Shown here: piece by piece, positions 16,140-24,358 of the stretch
Numbering within the stretch: the stretch's first letter is position 1
Layout: each line of letters starts with the position of its first letter
Source: Candidatus Ozemibacteraceae bacterium
GTDB taxonomy: Bacteria; Muiribacteriota; Ozemobacteria; Ozemobacterales; Ozemobacteraceae
Length of the DNA stretch: 35,366 bases
Direction: 5' to 3'
NCBI GenBank assembly: GCA_937998695.1
Contig: CALLCO010000233.1
Span: 1 to 35,366, forward strand
Translations under genes and position numbers: made by a program
Notes under the pieces: generated by a model
The model's database searches: none
Seen by the model: only the letters and a program-made list of their open reading frames with translations
What the model was told of the DNA's origin: nothing

Positions 16140-18956
16140 ATGAAAGAACGTCTCGAGCGGTTGTTGAACATCCGGCCGGGGGAGTGGGGGGATCTGGTCG
16201 CCCTGTGGGTGTTCAATACCCTGATTTGGACCGGCCTCGCCCTGGGCGAGTCGGTCGCGGAGACCCTGTTCCTGAAGCGGGTGGGGGTCGACCTGCTGCC
16301 GCACATGTTCATCTTGTGCTCGCTCGTGGCCATCCCGCTGAGTCTGTTCTTTCACGAGTTGCAGCAACGGTTCGGCAAGATCGAATTGTCGGTGATCCTC
16401 GTCGGGGCGTCCGTGACCGGTCTGGGGCTCTGCCTGATGGTCATCGAGCGCGGGTGGATCATTTTTGACCTGCCCATCGGCTTCCCGCTGTTGTATATCC
16501 TGCAGAATGCACTGGCCACGCTGCTGGGGGCCCATTTTTCCATCCTGATCGCCTCCCATTTCACCACCCTCGACGCCAAGCGGCTGGTCCCCCTGATCTT
16601 GTCAGGATCCATCGCCGGCGCGATGTTCGGCGGGGTGGTGGTGGCCTTCGCGGCCGAGCAGTTCGGGGTGGTCAACCTCCTGTTCCTGTGGATGGTGCTG
16701 CTGGCCGGGTCGCTCGCCTGGTTCATGCTGTTCTGTCGGCACCGGTTCGCCGCCCCGGTAGGAGTCGGAGACCGGGAAGCCACGCCCAAGTATGCGGTCG
16801 AATCGTGGCTGGAACGGTTCGGCTACGAGGCCCGGGCTGTGGTCGATTCCCCGCTGTTGCTGCTGCTGGCCGCCTCGACCCTGTTCATGACGATCAGCCG
16901 GTTCTTCATCGAATACCAGTATTCCGAGATCTTCGGGGCCCACTTCCATGACGAAGTCGAACTGGCGACCTTTTTCGGCCGGTTCACGATCCTGTCGAAC
17001 GTGGTGGCGCTCGCCTTCCAGAGCCTGATCACCAGCCGGATGATCCAGTGGCTGGGCGTCTCCAACGCCAACCTGTTCTATCCGGTCTCGACCTTCCTCG
17101 CGTTTCTCGGGACCACCCTCTCCTACACGCTCTGGCCGGGAGTCTATGCCCGGTTCAATCAGGAAGGATTCCGGCGAGCGGTCTTCCAGCCCGTGAGCAA
17201 CCTGTTCTACAACGCCATTCCGACGAAGCGGCGGGCCCGTTCGATCGCCTTCAACGAAAGCATCATCATTCCGGTCGGGTCCATTCTGGCGGGCGCGCTG
17301 TTGATGGGGGTCCAGACCCGCCCCTGGGCTTTCTCGGGCATCTCCCTGATGATCTGCGCCCTCTGGATCGCCCTGACCTGGGGCCAGCGCGAGGTGTACA
17401 GCAAAAGCCTGCTCGACCTGCTGAAACGCTCGCTGATCGAACGGTTCACTCCCGAAGAAAAAGACCTGGGAACCCTCGATCCCCAAACGCAGGTGCTGGT
17501 CATCGAGGCCATGAAAGACCCCAACGACGACGTGGCCGAACTGGCCGCCGACCTGTTGATCAAATTCGGCAGCACCAATGCCCGTCTGGCCCTGCTGCGT
17601 CAGGCCTCCACCGCGCGACCTTCGCTGCAGAAGATCCTGTTGCGGAAGATGTCGGCCTTCCCCAGCCCTGACACCAAAGGCTTCCTGCTGCGCTGCCTGG
17701 GCAGCGACGATGATTCGGTGCGGTTGACCACGCTCCAGACGCTGATTCGCTACCCGCACGATGAAGAGATCCGGATGCGGGTCGGCGAATTTCTCGAGAG
17801 TCCCGACGTGCGTCAACAGGCCGCCGCGGCCGCCGCCGTCATCCGGGGCGGCGATCTGGTCCAGATGATGAAGGCGTTGCTGATCCTGCAACGGCTCACC
17901 TTCAGCAAGGATCCCGAAGAGATCGTCCTGGGCATCCAGACTCTGGGGGAAACCCGCGACGAACGGTTCTGGGTCAACCTGCGCACCTACCTGTCCAGTC
18001 CGCAGCCCGATCTGCGTCTGGCCGCCATGCGCTCCATGGATCTGATGATCCAGGCGGGCGAGGTGGTCGAGCATCTCGAGATCCTGTACCGCCTGCTCAA
18101 GGACAAGGTCCGGGAGATCCGCGCCCTGGCCATCAAGATCATCGGCCGGGTCCATCACCGGCAGAGCATCCCCCACCTGATTGACGCCCTGTCCGACCCC
18201 AGCCCGCGCAACCGGCGACTGGCCCTGGAAGCCCTCTCCACCTACGGCGGGGAGATCATTCCCGACCTGCTGATGGTCATCGACGATCCCCAGGCCACCC
18301 TGCACGGGCAGTTGGGGGCGGTGCGCCTGCTGAGCCTGTCCCAGGACCCGCCGATCCGCCAGAAACTGACCAGTTTCGGCATGCAGAAGATCCGCTCCGT
18401 GTTCGAGACCAAGATCGACGAAGGGGTCGTGCGCGCTGACCTGCCGCAACCGCAAGCCGAATTCCTGGCCATGGTGTTGTCGGAGAAGGCACAGGACCTG
18501 ACCCGGGTGGTGCTCGCCCTGGTCGCCCCCGAGCAGAACCAGGCCGCCCGGACCCTGTTCAAGAGCCTGTATTCAGCGAACCAGGAGTCGATGAGCAATG
18601 CCATCGAGATCCTGCAGACCATGGGCGAGGGAACTCTGATCTACCACTTGCTGCCCATTCTCGAGGGGTTGTCGTTCAAGCAGATCGCCGACTACGGATC
18701 GCGTGTCTTCGGCATTCCGCGCCCTGATGGCCGGCAGGTGCTCGGACGCCACCTCAAGTCCCTCGACCAGAATGTCAAGGAGGCGGCCATCTTCACGATC
18801 GCCTCGATCGGCCTGACCGAGCTGGTTCCGGCCATCCGCAAGATCAAGGAGACCGAGACCGGTTCGGCTTCCTTGCAGGAGATCTGCGCCTGGGCCCTTG
18901 ACCAACTGGGGAAGGCCGGGCTATTCTCGGCTCCGGCCGCCCCCGCGAGCACCTGA
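16140..18956 (+). CDS. NTT/MFS-like multi-TM protein fused to a long HEAT-repeat array
   Basis: I place the start at the ATG at 16140, just before MKERLERLLNIRPGEWGDL; the open frame extends 58 codons upstream, but that part looks non-coding. The product has 938 residues. Residues about 15-417 hold roughly ten to twelve hydrophobic helices resembling the major facilitator / ATP-ADP translocase fold (GDLVALWVFNTLIWTGLALG, FFIEYQYSEIFGAHF, YNAIPTKRRARSIAFNE). Residues about 450-920 are HEAT repeats with the usual D-x-x-V-R/A-x-x-A spacing (DPNDDVAELAADLLIKFG, VREIRALAIKIIGRVHH). NTT-type proteins exchange nucleotides, but proteins with such a cytosolic array may be sensors instead of carriers. 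The next gene encodes a cNMP-binding protein 19 bases away. The membrane fold is clear; transport activity is not. Confidence 0.82.
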   Translation: MKERLERLLNIRPGEWGDLVALWVFNTLIWTGLALGESVAETLFLKRVGVDLLPHMFILCSLVAIPLSLFFHELQQRFGKIELSVILVGASVTGLGLCLMVIERGWIIFDLPIGFPLLYILQNALATLLGAHFSILIASHFTTLDAKRLVPLILSGSIAGAMFGGVVVAFAAEQFGVVNLLFLWMVLLAGSLAWFMLFCRHRFAAPVGVGDREATPKYAVESWLERFGYEARAVVDSPLLLLLAASTLFMTISRFFIEYQYSEIFGAHFHDEVELATFFGRFTILSNVVALAFQSLITSRMIQWLGVSNANLFYPVSTFLAFLGTTLSYTLWPGVYARFNQEGFRRAVFQPVSNLFYNAIPTKRRARSIAFNESIIIPVGSILAGALLMGVQTRPWAFSGISLMICALWIALTWGQREVYSKSLLDLLKRSLIERFTPEEKDLGTLDPQTQVLVIEAMKDPNDDVAELAADLLIKFGSTNARLALLRQASTARPSLQKILLRKMSAFPSPDTKGFLLRCLGSDDDSVRLTTLQTLIRYPHDEEIRMRVGEFLESPDVRQQAAAAAAVIRGGDLVQMMKALLILQRLTFSKDPEEIVLGIQTLGETRDERFWVNLRTYLSSPQPDLRLAAMRSMDLMIQAGEVVEHLEILYRLLKDKVREIRALAIKIIGRVHHRQSIPHLIDALSDPSPRNRRLALEALSTYGGEIIPDLLMVIDDPQATLHGQLGAVRLLSLSQDPPIRQKLTSFGMQKIRSVFETKIDEGVVRADLPQPQAEFLAMVLSEKAQDLTRVVLALVAPEQNQAARTLFKSLYSANQESMSNAIEILQTMGEGTLIYHLLPILEGLSFKQIADYGSRVFGIPRPDGRQVLGRHLKSLDQNVKEAAIFTIASIGLTELVPAIRKIKETETGSASLQEICAWALDQLGKAGLFSAPAAPAST

Positions 18957-18975
18957 ACCAGAGGCCCCGACATCC

Positions 18976-19866
18976 ATGATCCTCATCGAAAAGATCCTGT
19001 TCCTGAAGAAGATCTCGATCTTCCAGAGCCTGACCAGCCAGGAACTCCGCATGATCGCGGAGGTGCTCAGCGACGAGGAGTTCGCCTCGGGCGAGGTGCT
19101 GTTCAACGAAGGCGAACTGGGCGAGTGCATGTATCTGCTGGTCGAGGGGAAGATCTCGATCTATACGGGGTTGCCGCCCAAGACCAAGAACCTGGCGATC
19201 TTCGAACCTGGCGACTTCTTCGGGGAGATGGGGCTCTACGACGACAAACCACGGGCGGCCTCGGCCATGGCCAGGGAGAATTCGCGGGTGCTGGTGCTCC
19301 ACAAGACCGATTTCTGCGACCTCATCGCCGAGTATCCGCCGGTCGCGCTGGGCATCATGAAAGAGCTCAACCAGCGTCTGCGGGCCACCAACCTGAAGCT
19401 GACCTCGTTCGAGGGCAAGTTCATCGACAAGGCCACGCAACTCTACACTCGCGAGTATTTCAACGATTGCATGGCCACCGAATTCCTGAAATCGAAAAAG
19501 GATGCCCTGCCGTTGTCGTTCCTGGTGATCCGCGTGGTGATGGGGCAGAGGCGCGAGCCCGACCCACCCTCCGGGTTTCTGCTCGACCAGTTGCTGTGCG
19601 ACATCGGCCGCATCCTGACCCTGCACCAGCGGCCCACCGACCTGGTGGCCCGCTTCGCGCCGGACAAAGTGACGGTGCTGCTGGCCGAAGCGAGCCGGAC
19701 CGGCGCGGAATCCTTCCTGCGCCGGGTCAAGCGCGACATCGACAAACACCAGATCATTTTCACCGAGACCCGGCATCTCGAGATCCAGGTCCAGTTCATG
19801 ATCTTCAACTTCCCCGAGGATACCCAGGAACGGGACGCGATGCTGGGCCTGCTCGAGAAGTGCTGA
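18976..19866 (+). CDS. Cyclic-nucleotide-binding protein with degenerate GGDEF-like domain
   Basis: This 296-residue soluble protein starts at the ATG at 18976, before MILIEKILFLKKISIFQSL. Residues about 10-125 are a cNMP-binding domain: FEPGDFFGEMGLYDDKPRAA is the phosphate-binding cassette, and both key residues (Glu84 of FGE and Arg93) are kept, so ligand binding is plausible. Residues about 150-290 have the fold outline of a GGDEF domain (LYTREYF at 157-162, then PLSFLVIRV, then DLVARFAPDKVTVLLAEA). The GGDEF tetrad region is APDKV at residues 228-232, so diguanylate cyclase activity is not expected. No DNA-binding domain is present. It follows the NTT/HEAT gene closely and is probably co-transcribed, which suggests it reports a nucleotide signal to that membrane protein. 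Confidence 0.85.
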   Translation: MILIEKILFLKKISIFQSLTSQELRMIAEVLSDEEFASGEVLFNEGELGECMYLLVEGKISIYTGLPPKTKNLAIFEPGDFFGEMGLYDDKPRAASAMARENSRVLVLHKTDFCDLIAEYPPVALGIMKELNQRLRATNLKLTSFEGKFIDKATQLYTREYFNDCMATEFLKSKKDALPLSFLVIRVVMGQRREPDPPSGFLLDQLLCDIGRILTLHQRPTDLVARFAPDKVTVLLAEASRTGAESFLRRVKRDIDKHQIIFTETRHLEIQVQFMIFNFPEDTQERDAMLGLLEKC

Positions 19867-19894
19867 AGGCCGCGGGTTTCCGCCAGAGACCGGG

Positions 19895-22204
19895 ATGGGA
19901 AGGCCCAGGGCGGGCTTGCCGGCATCCTCTCCGGTGATCGGGGAATCATCGCCCGTGGGGAGCATCGCCCCATCGGGAGAAGCAGCTCGGGCCCGGCGGG
20001 AAAGCCCCACCAGCGAGCACGGGGCGGGGGAGGCCGCCGGTTCACCTCACGGGCCGTCTGCCTCCGGTCGCCGGGGCACGTTCCTGCTCTGGGGATCGGT
20101 GGTTGCCATCGGGTTGGCTCTGTTCCTGCCTACGCTTCACCCCGGAATCACCTGGTACAACTCCGGCGAACTGGCCGCCGCCGCCATGACCCTGGATGTG
20201 CCGCACCCGCCTGGATACCCGCTGTTCACGCGACTGGCCAACCTGGCGGTCCGCCTGCCCCTGGGCGGGGAACCAGCCTGGCGGGTCAACCTCCTGTCCG
20301 CCCTGCTCGGGGCGGCGGGCGCGGGCTTCTTTGCCCTCTGGTTGCACGGAGCTGGCCTGCCGGCCGCCGGGGCCCTGGCGATGGCCGTCTGGGCGATGGG
20401 CTTCACCACCTTCTGGGAACAAGCCACCAACGCCGAAGTCTACACCCTGGAGGTGTTGCTCCTGGCGTTGTTCCTGTGGGTCGGCTGGGGGGCGCGGGAA
20501 GGTCCGGTCGGACGGGGCCGGGCCTTTGCCCTGGGATGTCTGGCCGCCCTGGGCGTGGGGAACCGGCCGACCTTCGCGGTGCTGGGCCTGGCGCTGGTTC
20601 CCGGCTGGTATGACACCGGCCTGGCCGCCCGGCTCGAGCGCCGGACCCTGATCTGGGGCCTGCTCGGGGCGCTGGTGGGGGCGCTTCCCACCCTCGATCT
20701 CTTTCTGCGGCTGCAAAATCCTGACCGGGTCCTGATGGACCCGCTGGTCGGCCAGGATCTGGAAGGCTTCTGGCGGGTGTTCACCGCCGCGGATTTCCGC
20801 AAGGCCCTGTTCGTGTTCCCCCCCGGGGAACTGCTGGCCCGGGCGGCCGACTGGGTCCGGTTCATGGCCGGGGATGGCGGCCCGGCCATGGTCATCCTGC
20901 CGTGTCTGGCCCTCTGGCACCTGTTCCAGACCTCACGTCACCCCGCTCCAGCCGAGGGTCTGGCGGAGGCGCGCGCGACGACCCCAGGCCTGGCAGGCGG
21001 TCCCCCGGCGCCGGAAGCCGATCTCCGCCCTGGCCCTGACCCGGCCATGGTGGCCTGCCTGTGGATCTTGATGGTCAATTCCGGCTTCGTGTTGAACTAC
21101 AACGCCTTCGAGGCCCAGACCATGCTGCTGCCAAGTGTGCTCGCTCTCTGCGGGTTGAGCGGTCTGGGGGTCTGGCGGCTGACGGGCCGTCAGCCTGGAA
21201 CGGGCATCTTCATCCTGTGCGTCGTCGCCGCGGGGGGAGTCCTGCTCGGGGCCAGCCGCCTGTCCCCGCGCGACCAGGAGGCGGCCCGCTGGGCGGAACG
21301 GATGACCGCCGCCGTGCCCCGGGGGGCCACTTTGCTGGTCAGCAACGACGTCGAGTTCCGGCCCTTGTGGTACCTTCGCCTGGCGCATGGGTTTCGCCCA
21401 GATCTGACCCTGGGGTTGATCGATGCCCTCGGACCCGAGGAAATTGAGATTCTGCGGCGTGAATCTCGAGCCAGGCCGGTCCTGGGAAGCCTGGTTTACC
21501 CACCCAATGTGCGCGAACTGCTGCGTCCCCATTTCCTGCTTGAGCCGGCTGGCTTCTTGACCCGCCTTCGGCCACTGGTCTCAGAAGTGGTCGAGGCGCC
21601 CTCGCCAGGGTGTCCAGAACTGATTCTGGGCGATGGAAGCCGTCTCCAGGTCACTGGCGCCGAGGTGCGAACGTGGCCATTGCAAGGTTCCATGGCCAGA
21701 GGGAAGGGGAAAAACGTCGTTCGGGTCGTTGCCTATTCATACACTCTGTTTCCGACGAAAGCCGAGTCTTTTTCCCAGACGATCGGCGCATTTTTGGTGG
21801 GAGCTGGGGGCTTCCTCACTCAGGCCCATGGGGTGCTGACCGCGTATGATCTCCATCGGCCCCTGGACATGCTTCCTGGCCCCCCCTTCGGTTCCACCGA
21901 AGGTCGGGGGGTGGTCCTGCGCCGGGAGTTCGTTCTTCCTCCCGACCTCCCCCCCGGAACCTGGACGGTGCGTCTCCTGCGAATCGATCCGGAGGCCGCC
22001 GGACCAGGGGTCATCTTGGATACTCTCCCCGCAGAGCTCCTGTTGAACCTCGAGGGGGCCACCGAGGTATTCCGGCTCAACTACGGACTGGGAGACCGTC
22101 TCCTGGTGGGAGCTGCCCCGACCTGGGATGCCCTGGTTGCCCGGTTGTGTGCCCCGGGCGGTGCCCCCTCCTGGCTTGACCTGGGGCCCTGGAGCCTGGA
22201 CTGA
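19895..22204 (+). CDS. DUF2723 GT-C family membrane glycosyltransferase-like protein
   Basis: The open frame gives up to 769 residues. After a Pro/Ser/Gly-rich N-terminus of about 60 residues, the DUF2723 signature appears: TWYNSGELAAAAMTLDVPHP at about 86-105, HPPGYPLF at 104-111, then WRVNLLSALLGAAGAG and WEQATNAEVYTLE. Around ten membrane helices follow, and the last 250 residues form a soluble domain. DUF2723 proteins are related to protein O-mannosyltransferases and to TMEM260, and would use a polyprenyl-phosphate sugar on the outer face of the inner membrane. The usual Asp of the DSGE loop is Asn89 here. The start is uncertain: the ATG at 19895 has a poor ribosome binding site, and a GTG at 19955 preceded by GGGGAA is an alternative. 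The gene begins 28 bases after the cNMP-binding protein gene. Confidence 0.85.
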   Translation: MGRPRAGLPASSPVIGESSPVGSIAPSGEAARARRESPTSEHGAGEAAGSPHGPSASGRRGTFLLWGSVVAIGLALFLPTLHPGITWYNSGELAAAAMTLDVPHPPGYPLFTRLANLAVRLPLGGEPAWRVNLLSALLGAAGAGFFALWLHGAGLPAAGALAMAVWAMGFTTFWEQATNAEVYTLEVLLLALFLWVGWGAREGPVGRGRAFALGCLAALGVGNRPTFAVLGLALVPGWYDTGLAARLERRTLIWGLLGALVGALPTLDLFLRLQNPDRVLMDPLVGQDLEGFWRVFTAADFRKALFVFPPGELLARAADWVRFMAGDGGPAMVILPCLALWHLFQTSRHPAPAEGLAEARATTPGLAGGPPAPEADLRPGPDPAMVACLWILMVNSGFVLNYNAFEAQTMLLPSVLALCGLSGLGVWRLTGRQPGTGIFILCVVAAGGVLLGASRLSPRDQEAARWAERMTAAVPRGATLLVSNDVEFRPLWYLRLAHGFRPDLTLGLIDALGPEEIEILRRESRARPVLGSLVYPPNVRELLRPHFLLEPAGFLTRLRPLVSEVVEAPSPGCPELILGDGSRLQVTGAEVRTWPLQGSMARGKGKNVVRVVAYSYTLFPTKAESFSQTIGAFLVGAGGFLTQAHGVLTAYDLHRPLDMLPGPPFGSTEGRGVVLRREFVLPPDLPPGTWTVRLLRIDPEAAGPGVILDTLPAELLLNLEGATEVFRLNYGLGDRLLVGAAPTWDALVARLCAPGGAPSWLDLGPWSLD

Positions 22205-22221
22205 TCTGGCCTTCTGATTCC

Positions 22222-22250
22222 TTGCATTTCGCCTGCCCTGCGTCTATAAT
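22222..22250 (+). promoter_or_regulatory. Promoter of glyS
   Basis: TTGCAT at 22222-22227 and a perfect TATAAT at 22245-22250 are separated by 17 bases. Transcription should start near 22257, so the TTG codon inside the -10 cannot be the start and the one at 22289 is preferred. Confidence 0.8.
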
Positions 22251-22288
22251 TGCCCGTACTTTCTCGAAGCATCGGACGAGGAGGGAGT

Positions 22289-24292
22289 TTGCCGTCCAAC
22301 CTGTTGCTGGAAGCGGGGTTCTGGGGACTACCGGCAGGTGTCGCCGGGCGTGATCCCCGGGACCTTCCGGCCATCCTGGCGGATCTCCTGGAAAAGGAGC
22401 GCTTTGGCTCCGCCCGGATCAAGGTCTGGTTCAGTGCTGCCCGCTTCGGGGTGCTCATCGAGGGACTCTCCGGAACCCAGACCGAATTGGCCACCGAGGT
22501 CAGGGGCCCTCGGGCCAGCCAGGCCTTCGACATCAACCGGGTCCCCACTCCTGCCGCGACGGGGTTTGCCAATTCCCAGGGAGTTACCATCAAAGACCTT
22601 GTGGTAAAGGAGGTCGAAGGCGAGTCCTTTGTCTTTGCCCGGAAACTGACCCCGGGTGGGCAGCTTGTCACCCTCTTGCCCCGATTGGTGCCGCTGCTCC
22701 TCGCCACCCCTGCCTGGAAGGTACCCCCGTGGAAGGCCGATGGGGTATTGCCCCAACCCCCGGCCTACGTTTGTCTCCTGGTCGATGACAAGGTCCCGTC
22801 CCTTGTCGTGGAAGGGGTGTCGGTTGGCCGGGAGGTCGGACTGCGGGAAGGTTTGACCTTCCGCTTGGTGCCCCTGGATCAACCGACCGACTACCCGAAG
22901 GTCATGAACGACTGGGGCATCCTGGCGATGCCGGTCGATCGGCAAAAACGGCTCGAGTCCGACATTCAGGCGACCCTGTCGACATTGGGAACGGCTCGCA
23001 AGGATCGGACCCTTTTGGAAACCCTGTCCTTCGAGCAGGAACGGTCGTATCCGTTTCTCCTGGACAGCCCACCCGAGCTCGCCACCTTGCCCAAGGAGCT
23101 GGCGCTGGAACTGCTTTCTCAAGCCCCCTCCTATATCCCTTGCGAAAACGCCAAAGGGGAACTGACCGGCCCCTCCCTTCTCGGGTTGAACCCGTTCGCC
23201 CCACCATCGCCCGCGGAATTAGCAGTGCGGGCGTCCGATCTCCGACGCCGGATCCGCGCCCTCGGGAAAACTTGGGCTCAGGATGTGGAAAAACCTCTGA
23301 CCGATCGCGTCAACGACCTGAAGACCCGCCCTTCCCCAGATGGAATCGGAAGCCTGCACGATCATGCCCTGCGGGTGGCCCGCCGAGCCGGACTGCTGAA
23401 CCGGCTCCTGGCCTGGAATGTCCCTGGCCCTCTTCTGGAGAAAGGGGTCATGTATTTCGCCGCCGGCTGGGCAATGGCCGTGGCCGAGCGGCTCCCGGGC
23501 CTGGCCCCTCGCCTTCCGCCATTGGTCGCCGAGGTGCAGGCCGTCGAACCGGCTTTGGTCGCGCTCCTCAAAGAGGTGGCCGCCACCTGGGAGACCAAGG
23601 GGAGCCTGCCGACCACTCCCGCCGCCACGTTGATCCAGCTGGCCTGGCTCCTCAACCGGAGCCTGCCGGGGTCGCCCACCCGCGAAGCCTGCCAGGAACG
23701 GATCCTGCACCTGTTGTGCACCCGGGAGATCCGCCTCGATCTGGCTCGCTGCTTCACCCTGGAGGAGGATCCCCCCCAGTTCGATGCCGAACCATGGCGG
23801 ATCTTGTTGGAAAAGCGCCTGCAGAAGGAAGCCATCTCCCGCGACAAGGGGGATTGGCTGCTGCGCCGGCCCGGCCTCGATCCGGTGTCGATCCTGCAGG
23901 CCTTGCGGGCCTGGCCGAACGGACCCCCGCCCGAGACCTCGGCCCTGGCCACCCTCAAAACCCGGATTCACTACCGCCTGCAACAGGTCAAGATCGAGTC
24001 GCTCCGCCTGACCGGGGAAGAAGTGGCGTTTGCCACCCTCGAGCAGAAGGTCGCCGCCATGGAAGCGGTTCCGGCCGGCGCCTGGCCGGCTCTCTATGAG
24101 AAGCTGGTGGAGGGTTTCGCCGACATCGAACTGGCGATCAACAGCCTGCCGCCGGTCATCGACGAAACGTCGTCGGCGCTGGCCGGGTTGTTGCGTCTGT
24201 TGAAGCGCGTCGAGGCCCAGCTGGAGCGTTTCCCCTTCCCGAAAGCACCCTCGGCCGAGCCCACCCCAGGAGGGGGGCTGCCGACGGCATGA
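22289..24292 (+). CDS. glyS: Glycyl-tRNA synthetase beta subunit, divergent
   Basis: The start is TTG at 22289, because GAGGAGGGAG lies just upstream, the promoter's -10 covers the earlier TTG, and the resulting opening (MPSNLLLEAGFWGLPAG) fits GlyS starts of the LLEIGTEELPA type. The product has 667 residues against about 690 in E. coli. Recognisable blocks are RFGVLIEGLSG, EVRGPRASQAFD, PTPAATGFANSQGVTIKDLV, a PVDRQKRLES block, and the C-terminal helical tRNA-contact region. The central HD-like region is eroded: the usual ADL...MV-EFPELQG and ADKLDTL motifs are not recognisable, nor is GSKDPFALRR. The beta subunit recognises tRNA-Gly in the alpha2beta2 enzyme. The alpha-subunit gene glyQ, normally next to it, is absent on both sides. 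The identity is secure from the N-terminal third; activity depends on glyQ elsewhere. Confidence 0.87.
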   Translation: MPSNLLLEAGFWGLPAGVAGRDPRDLPAILADLLEKERFGSARIKVWFSAARFGVLIEGLSGTQTELATEVRGPRASQAFDINRVPTPAATGFANSQGVTIKDLVVKEVEGESFVFARKLTPGGQLVTLLPRLVPLLLATPAWKVPPWKADGVLPQPPAYVCLLVDDKVPSLVVEGVSVGREVGLREGLTFRLVPLDQPTDYPKVMNDWGILAMPVDRQKRLESDIQATLSTLGTARKDRTLLETLSFEQERSYPFLLDSPPELATLPKELALELLSQAPSYIPCENAKGELTGPSLLGLNPFAPPSPAELAVRASDLRRRIRALGKTWAQDVEKPLTDRVNDLKTRPSPDGIGSLHDHALRVARRAGLLNRLLAWNVPGPLLEKGVMYFAAGWAMAVAERLPGLAPRLPPLVAEVQAVEPALVALLKEVAATWETKGSLPTTPAATLIQLAWLLNRSLPGSPTREACQERILHLLCTREIRLDLARCFTLEEDPPQFDAEPWRILLEKRLQKEAISRDKGDWLLRRPGLDPVSILQALRAWPNGPPPETSALATLKTRIHYRLQQVKIESLRLTGEEVAFATLEQKVAAMEAVPAGAWPALYEKLVEGFADIELAINSLPPVIDETSSALAGLLRLLKRVEAQLERFPFPKAPSAEPTPGGGLPTA

Positions 24293-24301
24293 ACGTCTCC
24301 C

Positions 24302-24330
24302 TTCATTTTTCCCGGCAAAAGATGTAATCT
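24302..24330 (+). promoter_or_regulatory. Possible promoter of lon
   Basis: TTCATT at 24302-24307 and TAATCT at 24325-24330 are separated by 17 bases and lie just after the glyS stop. The -35 is weak, so this is a candidate only. GAGGAAG at about 24348-24354 is a good ribosome binding site for the ATG at 24359. No heat-shock inverted repeat of the CIRCE type was seen. Confidence 0.3.
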
Positions 24331-24358
24331 TATCCAACTTTTCTCACGAGGAAGATCA

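Noticed and set aside
16602-18455. 617-codon open frame on the minus strand
   Set aside because: It is the antisense shadow of the NTT/HEAT gene in high-GC DNA; its composition (Gln, His, Asp, Gly) is typical of such shadows.
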